Positions 8,880-17,255 of a stretch of DNA of 64,000 nucleotides are shown one piece after another; the first letter of the stretch is position 1, and every line of letters begins with the position of its first letter. The stretch is from Desulfocapsa sp. GTDB taxonomy: Bacteria > Desulfobacterota > Desulfobulbia > Desulfobulbales > Desulfocapsaceae. The notes under the pieces were generated by a model. That model saw only the letters and a list, made by a program, of their open reading frames with translations. It did no database searches and was not told the origin of the DNA. Location: assembly GCA_016765495.1 (NCBI GenBank), contig JAESPV010000007.1:59036-123035 (forward strand), given 5' to 3'. The translations under genes and the position numbers were made by a program.

Positions 8880-10199
8880 ATGTACAAAAAGAATCCTGTA
8901 TTCCGCTTTTTCTCTTCTGTAGAATTGGCACTATTTACTCTTTGTCTCCTTGCGCTTACTTCTATCATCGGAACGGTTATTCCACAGAAAGAGAGTATGA
9001 GCTGGTATATACAAAACTATAGTGAATCCACTGCAAAAATTTTCCAGGTTCTCTCTATTCCCGACATGTATAATTCGTGGTGGTTTCTAGGGTTGCTTGG
9101 CCTTCTCTCCTTAAACCTTATCGTCTGTTCCATCGACCGCTTTCCCGGAGTATGGAAACAGGTTAAAGCAGACAATCTTGCTACGGATTTGAAACGACTC
9201 CCCAAAATGCGCTTAAAGGCGAATTGGGTCTCCAGTGTTAGTGAAAAAAATCTTAGTACAGCTCTATCGAATACGCTTGCTTCCAACGGTTGGAAAACTG
9301 AGCAGCGCACGCGTGACGATGCGTTGCTTCTCTTTGCCCAGAAAGGTGCCTTGAGTCGAACCGGTGTATATATTGTTCATGCCTCCATCCTGTTTATTTT
9401 TCTGGGCGCCATAATTGGCGAACGTTATGGATTCAAGGCTTCTGTCATGTTGCCGGAGAAGGAGGAAACCAGCATAGTTTATCAAACTGGCACAGGCAAA
9501 CCCATTGAACTTGGTTTCACCCTTCGCTGTGATAGATTTGACATTGAATTCTATGAAACCGGCATGCCGAAAACGTACCGATCCAAACTTATAGTCACTG
9601 AAAATGGAAAGGTTACTCTGGAAAAATCAATTGTCGTTAACGACCCATTGGATTACAAGGGCCTCACTTTTTATCAATCAAGTTATCGAGGGTATCAAGA
9701 CTTTCTTTTAACCATTACCGACCAGGAATCAAACATAGCTGAAACAGTAATCCTTCCTTTTCAGGAACAGAAGGCCCTCACAAAACATAATGCCACCATT
9801 GGTATTATTAATGCCCAAGCCATGGGAGAGACCATTACCAACATGAAAGTCTGGTTTAAAGATGATAGTAGCCCTGCCTCTGTCTTCTGGGTTGACGCGG
9901 GTGATAAGGTCACTGTAGAGCGTGAGGGGAAAACATTCACCATAGCCGGAAAACAGATGTATGCCACGGGGCTTCAGATCGCAAAAGATCCGGGAGTATG
10001 GGTTGTATATACAGGATGTGGTTTAATGCTTCTTGGTCTTTATGTGGCCTTTTTTATGTCTCATCGGCGTATCTGGCTGTTGATACGAAAAGAAAATGGC
10101 GAAACCACTGTTCTTATGAGTGGAAGTACCAATAAAAACAAAACCGGCTTTGAAACGACATTCAGGGCTTTATCCACAAAACTTAAAGCTGATACCTAA
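8880..10199 (+). CDS. resB: Cytochrome c biogenesis protein ResB (Ccs1)
   Basis: 439 residues. Membrane segments lie near residues 15-32, 65-83 and 160-180, followed by a large periplasmic domain and a last helix near 375-395 (WVVYTGCGLMLLGLYVAFF). This is the ResB/Ccs1 topology. With CcsA it forms the system II cytochrome c synthase, which moves heme to the periplasm and attaches it to CxxCH apocytochromes. The family landmarks SVELALFTLCLLALTSIIGT and FLGAIIGERYGF are present. It is followed, after a 186-bp gap containing a large palindrome, by ccsA and then by a multiheme cytochrome, a likely client. Confidence 0.94.
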   Translation: MYKKNPVFRFFSSVELALFTLCLLALTSIIGTVIPQKESMSWYIQNYSESTAKIFQVLSIPDMYNSWWFLGLLGLLSLNLIVCSIDRFPGVWKQVKADNLATDLKRLPKMRLKANWVSSVSEKNLSTALSNTLASNGWKTEQRTRDDALLLFAQKGALSRTGVYIVHASILFIFLGAIIGERYGFKASVMLPEKEETSIVYQTGTGKPIELGFTLRCDRFDIEFYETGMPKTYRSKLIVTENGKVTLEKSIVVNDPLDYKGLTFYQSSYRGYQDFLLTITDQESNIAETVILPFQEQKALTKHNATIGIINAQAMGETITNMKVWFKDDSSPASVFWVDAGDKVTVEREGKTFTIAGKQMYATGLQIAKDPGVWVVYTGCGLMLLGLYVAFFMSHRRIWLLIRKENGETTVLMSGSTNKNKTGFETTFRALSTKLKADT

Positions 10200-10225
10200 T
10201 AATTTATATAGTGTTGATGACTTGA

Positions 10226-10293
10226 CCACCTTGTACTTGAAAAAACGTTACACACCACAGGTAGCAGGTAACGTTTTTAAAAGTACAGGTGGC
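10226..10293. repeat. Long imperfect palindrome between resB and ccsA
   Basis: Two arms of about 25 bases read CCACCTTGTACTT...AAAAACGTTAC and GTAACGTTTTT...AAGTACAGGTGG around a 16-base centre. The inner 11 bp (10241-10251 with 10268-10278) pair perfectly, and outer pairing continues with small mismatches. It could be an attenuator-like RNA hairpin that sets the resB:ccsA ratio, or a small palindromic repeat element. No T-run follows on the plus strand beyond the inner TTTTT. Confidence 0.75.
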
Positions 10294-10385
10294 GGACAAC
10301 AATGGCTAAGTGAGATGTTTATGCCATATCTTGCCGAGCCCCTTAGTTGGAATCGTAAAAAAACAACGTTGAAATGGAAGCATAT

Positions 10386-11240
10386 ATGGACAGTTCACAA
10401 CTCTTGGGTATCACAACATTTACATACATGCTATCAACCATTCTTTATGCCGCAATCTTTATATTTAAGGCAAAAAAGCTTGGGCCGGCAACGACAATAT
10501 TCACAATAGTTGCCTTTCTTATTCAAACTGCCGGCCTTCTCCTTCGCTGGAAGGAGTCATATACAATTGGATATGGTCATGCACCACTGACCAATATGTA
10601 TGAATCAGTGGTCTTTTTTGCCTGGACCATTATTTTGATGTACCTGGTAATCGAATGGAAGTTTAAAACCAGAATTATCGGAGCGTTTGCAGTACCGTTT
10701 GCATTCCTGGCCATGGCCTATGGATCGTTTGCCACAGGGATCAATAAAGAAATCAGTCCACTGATACCTGCCCTGCAATCCAACTGGCTCCTGGCTCACG
10801 TAGTCACTTGTTTTATTGGTTATGCTGCCTTTACCGTTGCAGCCGGCCTCGGGGTCATGTATCTGGTCAAGAACACAAGTGACTCCAAAGAAACCACCAA
10901 TGATGAAACTCTACGTGGCGCCCTCCCACCGTTAAAAGTTATTGATGATATTACCCACAAGTGTATGGTATTTGGCTTCCTCTGGCTCTCAGTTGGAATT
11001 ATCACTGGGGCTATCTGGGCAAACTCTGCCTGGGGGACATACTGGAGCTGGGATCCTAAAGAAACATGGTCACTAATTACTTGGTTTGTCTACGCTATTA
11101 CTCTGCATGCCCGTTACACTCGAGACTGGGGGGGAGTACGTATAGCATGGCTTGCAATTTTGGGTTTTGTTTCTGTCATTTTCACCTACTACGGAGTCAA
11201 TTTTCTCCTTTCAGGCCTTCACAGCTATGGTTCCAATTAA
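10386..11240 (+). CDS. ccsA: Cytochrome c biogenesis protein CcsA (ResC/CcsB family)
   Basis: About 284 residues with eight predicted membrane segments. The periplasmic heme-handling WWD motif is complete: WGTYWSWDPKETWSLITW near residue 220, with flanking conserved His (e.g. YGHAPLTNMYES, TLHARYTRDWGG). It partners ResB in system II holocytochrome c synthesis. I prefer the ATG at 10386 because GGAAG lies five bases upstream; an in-frame ATG at 10374 adds four residues. It follows resB on the same strand and precedes the tetraheme cytochrome gene. Confidence 0.94.
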   Translation: MDSSQLLGITTFTYMLSTILYAAIFIFKAKKLGPATTIFTIVAFLIQTAGLLLRWKESYTIGYGHAPLTNMYESVVFFAWTIILMYLVIEWKFKTRIIGAFAVPFAFLAMAYGSFATGINKEISPLIPALQSNWLLAHVVTCFIGYAAFTVAAGLGVMYLVKNTSDSKETTNDETLRGALPPLKVIDDITHKCMVFGFLWLSVGIITGAIWANSAWGTYWSWDPKETWSLITWFVYAITLHARYTRDWGGVRIAWLAILGFVSVIFTYYGVNFLLSGLHSYGSN

Positions 11241-11350
11241 ATCCTCCATTCCTTGACAAGGCACCCCAAAGAAGATATAAATCTTGTTGAAAGTGAACAG
11301 GCATTCAGTTTAAGCTGTGTGCAAAATTGCAACAGGAGGAGAAAAAGAAA

Positions 11351-11758
11351 ATGAAGAAAATCACATTGTGCGCCATGGGAACTGCTTTGGCCGTTGGACT
11401 CTGTTTTGCAGGAGCAGGTATTGCTACAGTTGATCCTGGACCAGCTGAAATGATACTTGAATCAACCATCGACAAAGCAAAAAAACCAAAACCAGCCATT
11501 TTCAACCATGCCAAACATCAGGAGACATTGAAATGCGGCGATTGCCATCACGCCAAAGGTGCCGATGGAAAGAAAACCGATTATGCTGAAGGGCAGAAAA
11601 TTGAGAAGTGCGAATCCTGTCATAATAAAGCTGCAGGAATGCCACCAAAACTCACTACTTTCAAGGAAGCAGCCCATGCAAGCTGTAAAGCCTGCCATAA
11701 AGCCAAAGACAAAAAACTGGCTAAATGTAGCGTGTGCCACCCTAAGAAGAAGAAATAA
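11351..11758 (+). CDS. Tetraheme cytochrome c (class III, c3-like)
   Basis: 135 residues. A cleavable signal peptide (about 1-23) sends it to the periplasm. Four CxxCH heme sites occur at residues 62-66 (CGDCH), 87-91 (CESCH), 112-116 (CKACH) and 126-130 (CSVCH), with extra His (FNHAKH, AAHAS) suitable as distal ligands. The size, spacing and Lys-rich surface fit cytochrome c3 proteins, which shuttle low-potential electrons in sulfate and sulfur reducers. An excellent AGGAGG-type ribosome-binding site precedes the chosen ATG; an upstream in-frame ATG at 11327 would spoil the signal peptide. It sits beside its maturation genes and ends before a strong terminator. Confidence 0.93.
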   Translation: MKKITLCAMGTALAVGLCFAGAGIATVDPGPAEMILESTIDKAKKPKPAIFNHAKHQETLKCGDCHHAKGADGKKTDYAEGQKIEKCESCHNKAAGMPPKLTTFKEAAHASCKACHKAKDKKLAKCSVCHPKKKK

Positions 11759-11790
11759 TTATCTCAATGGGTTAAGAGCTGCTTGAAAAC

Positions 11791-11832
11791 AAAAAAAGGT
11801 TCATCTTTAATTTCTAAAGATGAACCTTTTTT
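11791..11832. terminator. Bidirectional rho-independent terminator
   Basis: Stem AGGTTCATCTTTA (11797-11809) pairs perfectly with TAAAGATGAACCT (11815-11827) around a five-base loop. It is flanked by an A-run on the left and a T-run on the right, so it can stop both the plus-strand cytochrome transcript and the minus-strand glyS transcript. Confidence 0.92.
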
Positions 11833-11889
11833 CGTTCACGGGAGCACTATTACTCCATGAGCAATAGACAGGTACGTTATTGTCTCATG

Positions 11890-13962
11890 CTACTGTTGCA
11901 TTTTAGAGATATCGCCCACCTTCAGGAAAAGAACAGAAATTGCAGTAAGTAAATTAAGACGATTACTGCGAACTAACTCGTCTTCATCCATCACCATTAC
12001 TTCATTGAAAAATTCATCAACTGGAGCTTTGAGAGCAAGCATTGCTGCCAATGCCTTATCATAATCATGGGAGTCAAGCATTGGCTGAACGTCAGTATCA
12101 AGACGCATAAATACAGCTGCCAGTTCTTTCTCTGCGTCTTCTTTAAGTAAAGCTTTATCCACATCAGTTGTTGTATTATCCTTAATAATATTACGAATTC
12201 GCTTAAAGGAAGCAGCAAGAACTGCAAAAGCATCCTCTCCACGAATAGCAGCTAATGCTCGAATTTTCTTAAGACTATCATTTACATCATCAAACTGTAC
12301 CGATATCACAGCATCTACTGCCTCTCCATCAAGGCCAGCCCCGAGCTGATCATTAACAAATCGGCCACGAATAAAGGTCACGACCTGTTCAACGGTCTCA
12401 GCACCACCGTTAACTTTGTCACCATAGAGAGAAAGTGCTTTATAGACAATGTCCTGAAGTGACAGAGTCCAGCCAAATTGTTCCACAATATGAAGGATGG
12501 CAAGTGATATTCTGCGCAAGCCAAAAGGATCAGTGGTACCAGTTGGAATTTGTCCTATTCCGAAACATCCACTTAAGGTGTCAAGTCTATCAGCCAGGCC
12601 AACCACTGCACCAAGAGCTGATGATGGGAGTTCTGCTCCTGCACGTTTAGGGAAATAATGTTCCTGAATAGCCAGTGCAACATCTGCTGTTTCTCCATCA
12701 TTCAAGGCATAAGCTCCTCCCATATTCCCCTGAAGTGAAGGAAACTCGCCAACCATGTCTGTAAGAAGATCGGTTTTACAAAGCCGGGCTGCACGACATG
12801 CGTCGTCCACACTATCTGGTACAAATTGCTCGGCCAGCAGTCCTGTCAGTTTCACAATGCGCTCTGTTTTATCAAGCATGGTTCCCAGTTTTTCCTGGAA
12901 AATAATGCCTGTTAGATCATCGAATCTATCAGCAAGTTTTTTCTGTTTATCGCCTGTAAAGAAAAAGAATGCATCTTCAAGGCGTGCCCGTAAAACACGT
13001 TCATGTCCGGTGCGGGTCAAATTAATATCTTTTACTTCAGTATTATTTACCGCGACAAAATAGGGGAGGAGCTGATTATCCTGATCTACAACCGGAAAAT
13101 ATTTTTGATGCTCCCGCATGGAAGTAATCAGAGCTTCATCGGGCAACTGAAGAAATTTTTCATCAAAGCTGCCGCATACACCGAAGGGTTTTTCGACCAG
13201 ATTACAAACAGTATCTACCAGAGCTTCATCAACAGCAACTTTTGCAACATTTGGATCAAGAGTACCCGCAACGGCCTTTTGAATTTCACTGAGTACACTG
13301 TTACGTCTCTCCTCTGGGTCAACCTGAACAGAAACATTCTGAAGAATCGTTCTGTACCCGGCAACGCCATCCATAACAACAGGCTCATTCGCCATAAACC
13401 GATGTCCACGGCTCATATTTGACGCATCCACCCCTTCATGGCTATATGGGACAGTCTTGCCGTCATAGAGCGCTACAAGCCACTGAATGGGACGGGCAAA
13501 ACTTGACGTATGATTTCCCCAACGCATGGATTTGGCAAAAGAAAAACCAGACATCAGCTCTTCAAGAATGCTCGGGAGTAGCTCTACAGTTGCAACACCC
13601 TCACGCTCCTGAACAAGCATCAGATATTCCCCCTTGGCTGTCGCAACAACTTTCAAGTCAGAAACATCAGCACCTTTAGACCTGGCAAATCCCATTGCAG
13701 CCTTAGTTGGGTTACCCTCAACATCAAACCCTGCCTGTTTAGACGGTCCCAGCAGTTCTTCTCTGGCATCTGGCTGGGAATCTGCAAGGCCTTCTACAAG
13801 AAGTGCAAGACGACGTGGTGTGCCAAGAGTTTCAACGAGACCATGAGCAAGATTTAAATCCTTTGCCTGCTTGATGAAGTTCTTCTTTAACTGTGCAAGT
13901 GCGGGTTTTTGAAATCCGGCAGGCAGTTCTTCTGTTCCAATCTCAAAAAGTAATTCAGACAT
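11890..13962 (-). CDS. glyS: Glycyl-tRNA synthetase, beta subunit
   Basis: 690 residues, typical for the bacterial beta subunit. The N-terminus MSELLFEIGTEELPAGF is diagnostic, and the C-terminal part has the DALR-like helical anticodon-binding region (DVDKALLKEDAEKELA...). It works as an alpha2beta2 tetramer with GlyQ, which holds the aminoacylation centre. An upstream extension of the frame runs through a palindromic repeat and is not credible, so I chose the ATG at 13962, although its ribosome-binding site is weak. glyQ is usually immediately upstream but is replaced here by a FolE2-like gene, so it must lie elsewhere. Confidence 0.96.
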   Translation of the reverse strand: MSELLFEIGTEELPAGFQKPALAQLKKNFIKQAKDLNLAHGLVETLGTPRRLALLVEGLADSQPDAREELLGPSKQAGFDVEGNPTKAAMGFARSKGADVSDLKVVATAKGEYLMLVQEREGVATVELLPSILEELMSGFSFAKSMRWGNHTSSFARPIQWLVALYDGKTVPYSHEGVDASNMSRGHRFMANEPVVMDGVAGYRTILQNVSVQVDPEERRNSVLSEIQKAVAGTLDPNVAKVAVDEALVDTVCNLVEKPFGVCGSFDEKFLQLPDEALITSMREHQKYFPVVDQDNQLLPYFVAVNNTEVKDINLTRTGHERVLRARLEDAFFFFTGDKQKKLADRFDDLTGIIFQEKLGTMLDKTERIVKLTGLLAEQFVPDSVDDACRAARLCKTDLLTDMVGEFPSLQGNMGGAYALNDGETADVALAIQEHYFPKRAGAELPSSALGAVVGLADRLDTLSGCFGIGQIPTGTTDPFGLRRISLAILHIVEQFGWTLSLQDIVYKALSLYGDKVNGGAETVEQVVTFIRGRFVNDQLGAGLDGEAVDAVISVQFDDVNDSLKKIRALAAIRGEDAFAVLAASFKRIRNIIKDNTTTDVDKALLKEDAEKELAAVFMRLDTDVQPMLDSHDYDKALAAMLALKAPVDEFFNEVMVMDEDELVRSNRLNLLTAISVLFLKVGDISKMQQ

Positions 13963-14004
13963 GTTAGCATTCAGACAAAATTTTAAATTAGTGGGAGTTG
14001 TTGA

Positions 14005-14057
14005 GGAACGTACACGAAACAACATGAACATCTTACTTGTCCAACTTATCTCGTTCC
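14005..14057 (+). repeat. Palindromic repeat element, copy 1
   Basis: A 53-bp intergenic element starting GGAACGTACACGAAACAAC and ending TTATCTCGTTCC, with inverted terminal GGAACG/CGTTCC. It aligns almost end to end with the element at 23553-23604. It lies between glyS and the FolE2-like gene. Confidence 0.75.
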
Positions 14058-14062
14058 TGCTC

Positions 14063-14794
14063 CTAAGAAGTAGAGTCCATGGTGGCAAAAATGGAATACC
14101 CACTTGCCAGATTTTCAACTTTTAACGAAAACGACTTGATGGCCTCTTCACAGTCAAGACTTTTTGCAATTCTTCTGGTGAGGGATTCTACAGTCATACT
14201 GTTTTCTCCCTGAATAGGTGCCATGTTCTGTTCCTCATCAATTGCTCCTTCAATAAGCGTGATAAGATCTTCTATCCATATAAAATTTCGAAATTTCACA
14301 GCAGTCACAGCTCGTCCCCACTGTCCAGCAGAACGAGGAAGCCCGTCTCCTTTACTTTCAACAAGAGGGAGAGCTACTGGAACCACAACCCTGAATTCAA
14401 GATCAGCATCTTTTTCAAGAGAGCCATGCATACAGCACTCATACCTGCAGGATTTTAAGAATTCGGGATTTTCCTTTTTGCCAGTAAGAAAATAGGTAAA
14501 GCACATCTCAATATGAGCTGCCTCAGCTTCGAGTTTTTCTTTCATTTGTTCAAGAATATAACGAAACTTACTAATATCAATGGCACCGTGAAAACGGTTT
14601 AGAATTTCAATAAATCGGCTCATATGCGTTCCTTTGAAATGATGCGGAAGGCTCACATACATATTTACCGTTGCGATGGTTTGTTGTTTAGATCGTGCCT
14701 TATCAAGCACCGTGATTGGGTAGGAAATAGTTTTGACCCCTACCTTCTTGATATTGATTCGGCGGTGATCCTCCTGGCTCTGGATATCTTTCAT
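14063..14794 (-). CDS. FolE2 (GTP cyclohydrolase IB)-like protein lacking the metal-site signatures
   Basis: 243 residues. The first half matches FolE2 closely: MKDIQSQEDHRRINIKKVGV at the start and GTHMSRFIEILNRF at about 56-69, as in the Thermotoga and Bacillus enzymes recalled from memory. The second half keeps the frame (KFRNFIWIEDLITLIE, FSLKVEN). The catalytic signatures are gone. The CPCSK...HNQR metal-site region reads LPLVESKGDGLPRSAGQWG, the DEKxVTE region reads GENSMTVE, and the terminal ESIHxH reads ASGYSIF. It therefore probably cannot open GTP to start folate synthesis and may have a structural or ligand-binding role. Downstream of a response-regulator gene and upstream of glyS. 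Confidence 0.85.
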   Translation of the reverse strand: MKDIQSQEDHRRINIKKVGVKTISYPITVLDKARSKQQTIATVNMYVSLPHHFKGTHMSRFIEILNRFHGAIDISKFRYILEQMKEKLEAEAAHIEMCFTYFLTGKKENPEFLKSCRYECCMHGSLEKDADLEFRVVVPVALPLVESKGDGLPRSAGQWGRAVTAVKFRNFIWIEDLITLIEGAIDEEQNMAPIQGENSMTVESLTRRIAKSLDCEEAIKSFSLKVENLASGYSIFATMDSTS

Positions 14795-14856
14795 AATAGA
14801 GATTAGGAAATAAACGTCTAAAAGATGACTATTAAATAGATGAAATAGGTAAACAG

Positions 14857-15207
14857 TTACGAAAGATATTTACGGACTGCCTTTTTCAGGTCATTAATGT
14901 CAGAAGATTTGACAACATACTCATCACTGGCCCAGGCTCCAAGATCTTGTTTATACTCGCTATATGCTGAGCTCAAGATAACCGGCAGCTGGGGGTTATT
15001 CATTTTCATCTGGCGCAGTGTCTCAATACCGTTCATACCTGGCATCTGAATATCAAGAATAACCAAGTCGGGAGATTCCTCCTTAAATTTCTGCAATCCC
15101 TCTTCACCAGTATAGGCAGAAATCACCTCATACCCGTCATCTTCCAGTTCCTCACGATAGAGCATCTGGATACCTTCTTCGTCATCAACAAGTAAAATCT
15201 TTTTCAT
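14857..15207 (-). CDS. Single-domain response regulator (CheY-like receiver)
   Basis: 116 residues forming only a receiver domain. The acidic pair is in LLVDDEEG, the phospho-acceptor Asp in LVILDIQMPG, the switch Ser in VILSSAYSE and the conserved Lys in YVVKSS. No output domain follows, so it acts by protein-protein contact or as a phosphorelay step. The ATG at 15207 has GAGGA upstream and overlaps the 3' end of galT by ten bases in a different frame; a longer frame starting at 15300 would lie inside galT. No sensor kinase is adjacent. Confidence 0.93.
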   Translation of the reverse strand: MKKILLVDDEEGIQMLYREELEDDGYEVISAYTGEEGLQKFKEESPDLVILDIQMPGMNGIETLRQMKMNNPQLPVILSSAYSEYKQDLGAWASDEYVVKSSDINDLKKAVRKYLS

Positions 15208-15215
15208 AGGATCCT

Positions 15216-16223
15216 CTACGATATTCGTTCCAGTGATTCCCGCAGATAGGCCGCAGCTTCTTCTGGGGGCATGGGATTGATATAGAAACCTGACCCCCAT
15301 TCAAAACCTGCAATGGCAGTAAGTTTCGGTACAATTTCAAAATGCCAGTGAAAATGGTCCAAATGCTGGGAACGCAGTGGCTGCGTGTGAAGCACGAAGT
15401 TATAGGGAACATTGGGAATACATCCGTCAAGCCGACTAAGACTTTCAGAAAAGATCTCAGCGAGCGCCAGCATCTCCTTTTCATTCTGCTCATGATACGC
15501 AGAAGAATGTTTAACGGGCAATATCCACATCTCAAAGGGAGTTCTGGGAGCAAAAGGTGTGATGGTGATAAAAAACTCATTTTTACAAACCACCCGCACA
15601 TCCTGCTTCAACTCCTGATGAATGATATCACAATAGACACATCGTTCTTTATATTTATAATAGGTAAGGGCACCAGCAAGTTCAGACTCTATTTTCCGTG
15701 GTAATACTGGGAGTGCAACAAGCTGGGAATGGGAATGCTCAAGGGATGCCCCTGCAGCTTTTCCGAAATTTTTAAACACAAGGACATAACGAAATCGTTC
15801 ATCCTTTTCCAGATCGCGAATACGCTCCTGAAAGGCCTTAAAGACGAGAATCGTCTGTTCAGGGGGCAACTCGGAAAAAGTATCTTCGTGCCGGGGCGAC
15901 TCCACAATAACCTCATGGGCACCAATCCCATTCATCTTGTCGTAAAGCCCTTCTCCCTCACGATTCAAATCTCCTTCAATGACAAGTGCCGGATATTTAT
16001 TAGGGACAACCCGTACCTTCCATCCCGGAGAATTCGGAACATTTGAGCGACGACCATATACCAGTACTTCATTTGGGGTAGTATTTTCATTTCCCGGGCA
16101 AAGAGGACAAAAACCACCCGTTGTGACTGATTCTGCAATAACAAAATCCGAAGGTCGTTTCGCTCGTTCCTGGGCGATAATAATCCATCTTCCCAGTACT
16201 GGATCTTTTCTTAATTCTGGCAT
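15216..16223 (-). CDS. galT: Galactose-1-phosphate uridylyltransferase family protein
   Basis: 335 residues, HIT superfamily. The nucleotidylated active-site His lies in EHSHSQLVALP, the GalT H-x-H-x-Q signature. Zinc ligands are likely in CPLC near residue 39 and CVYC near 194; the C-terminal half has the second conserved region LDHFHWHFEIVPK. It exchanges UMP between UDP-glucose and galactose-1-phosphate, supplying sugars for envelope polysaccharide. No other Leloir gene is near, so a related nucleotidyltransferase specificity is possible. Only five bases separate it from dksA upstream, suggesting cotranscription. Confidence 0.92.
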   Translation of the reverse strand: MPELRKDPVLGRWIIIAQERAKRPSDFVIAESVTTGGFCPLCPGNENTTPNEVLVYGRRSNVPNSPGWKVRVVPNKYPALVIEGDLNREGEGLYDKMNGIGAHEVIVESPRHEDTFSELPPEQTILVFKAFQERIRDLEKDERFRYVLVFKNFGKAAGASLEHSHSQLVALPVLPRKIESELAGALTYYKYKERCVYCDIIHQELKQDVRVVCKNEFFITITPFAPRTPFEMWILPVKHSSAYHEQNEKEMLALAEIFSESLSRLDGCIPNVPYNFVLHTQPLRSQHLDHFHWHFEIVPKLTAIAGFEWGSGFYINPMPPEEAAAYLRESLERIS

Positions 16224-16228
16224 TTACG

Positions 16229-16591
16229 CTATTTCCTCTGGGACTTTTCCTTAGATTCCTGAGCAGTTTTACACTCGATACAAAGTGTAGTAACCGGCCT
16301 GGCTTCAAGTCGCTTCAAACCAATAAGCTCATCGCAACTGTCACATTCACCAAAGTTGCCATCTTCTATTCGCTGCAGAGCTTCTTCGATCTTAGAAAGC
16401 AGTTTCTGTTCTCTTTGCCTGATTCTAAGCTCAAAATTACGGCCTGATTCGGCACTGGCACGATCATTAGGATCGGGAATATTTCCAGACTGATCAGTTA
16501 ACTCTGACAAGGTTCGTTCCGCTTCTTTCAGAATCTCATCACGCTTGGCTGTAAGTTGTTCCCGGAAGCTATCCAGTACTTTCTGTTCCAT
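16229..16591 (-). CDS. dksA: DksA/TraR family transcription factor
   Basis: 120 residues. A coiled-coil N-terminal part is followed by a four-cysteine zinc finger (CDSCDELIGL ... CIEC), the DksA layout. It binds in the RNA polymerase secondary channel and, with ppGpp, adjusts rRNA and amino-acid promoters. ATG at 16591 is preceded by AGGGG; an in-frame TTG three bases earlier is less likely. The coiled-coil tip region DPNDRASAE carries the acidic residues expected for activity. First gene of a tight dksA-galT pair. Confidence 0.93.
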   Translation of the reverse strand: MEQKVLDSFREQLTAKRDEILKEAERTLSELTDQSGNIPDPNDRASAESGRNFELRIRQREQKLLSKIEEALQRIEDGNFGECDSCDELIGLKRLEARPVTTLCIECKTAQESKEKSQRK

Positions 16592-16660
16592 CAAAGACCC
16601 CTTGTTTTAAATATAATACATTACGTAAAAATTTGAAATATTATATGACCCGGCAGATAA

Positions 16661-16680
16661 GGAACGTACACTAAATAACG
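16661..16680 (+). repeat. Palindromic repeat element, partial copy 2 (left end only)
   Basis: Left-end sequence GGAACGTACACTAAATAACG matches the start of the element at 23553 for at least 19 bases. No matching CGTTCC right end follows. A separate inverted pair GGCAGAT/ATCTGCC (16652-16658 and 16693-16699) brackets it. It lies in the gap between moaC and dksA. Confidence 0.7.
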
Positions 16681-16733
16681 TCAAAGCTTTTCATCTGCCT
16701 TGTTACCATCAACATTCAATATAAAAAGAGACA

Positions 16734-17234
16734 CTATTCAGGTCGAATAAACGTCCCGCTCTTTCCGCCAGTTTTCTTCTTTAAACAAATGTCACTAATA
16801 ACCATTGCTTTATCAACAGCCTTACACATATCATAAATGGTTAGTGCCGTAACTGAAACTGCTGTCAAGGCTTCCATTTCGACTCCTGTTTTCCCAGTGA
16901 TGCCAACAACTGCTTCTATTTCAATCTGTCTGCTGTCATCATTATATGAAAAATCAATGTTGATCTTCGTGACAGCCAGGGGGTGGCAAAGGGGGATAAG
17001 ACTGTCCACTTTTTTGGCAGCCATTATCCCTGCGATCCTGGCAACACCAAGGACGTCACCCTTAGCCATGGATCCGCTTTTCACAAGATCATAAGCGTCC
17101 TGTGACATAGTAATTCTGCCCATGGCTGTTGCCACTCGTTCTGTCTCATTTTTTTTGCTGACATCAACCATAATGGCATTGCCCTCAGCATCAAAATGAG
17201 AAAATTCTGGATTAGTATTAGTATTATCAGCCAT
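16734..17234 (-). CDS. moaC: Cyclic pyranopterin monophosphate synthase
   Basis: 166 residues, the normal MoaC length. Hallmarks are [40 protein letters not shown] and [26 protein letters not shown], with the active-site Lys in [20 protein letters not shown]. It turns the MoaA product into cyclic pyranopterin monophosphate in molybdenum/tungsten cofactor synthesis, needed by formate dehydrogenases and similar enzymes. moaA is not nearby. It sits directly downstream of dnaJ (21-bp gap). Confidence 0.97.
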   Translation of the reverse strand: MADNTNTNPEFSHFDAEGNAIMVDVSKKNETERVATAMGRITMSQDAYDLVKSGSMAKGDVLGVARIAGIMAAKKVDSLIPLCHPLAVTKINIDFSYNDDSRQIEIEAVVGITGKTGVEMEALTAVSVTALTIYDMCKAVDKAMVISDICLKKKTGGKSGTFIRPE

Positions 17235-17255
17235 GCGTATTAATTTGATTCGTAC

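Noticed and set aside
10120-10509. 129-codon plus-strand frame spanning the resB end and ccsA start
   Set aside because: Overlaps both real genes and is carried across the palindrome; no ribosome-binding site.
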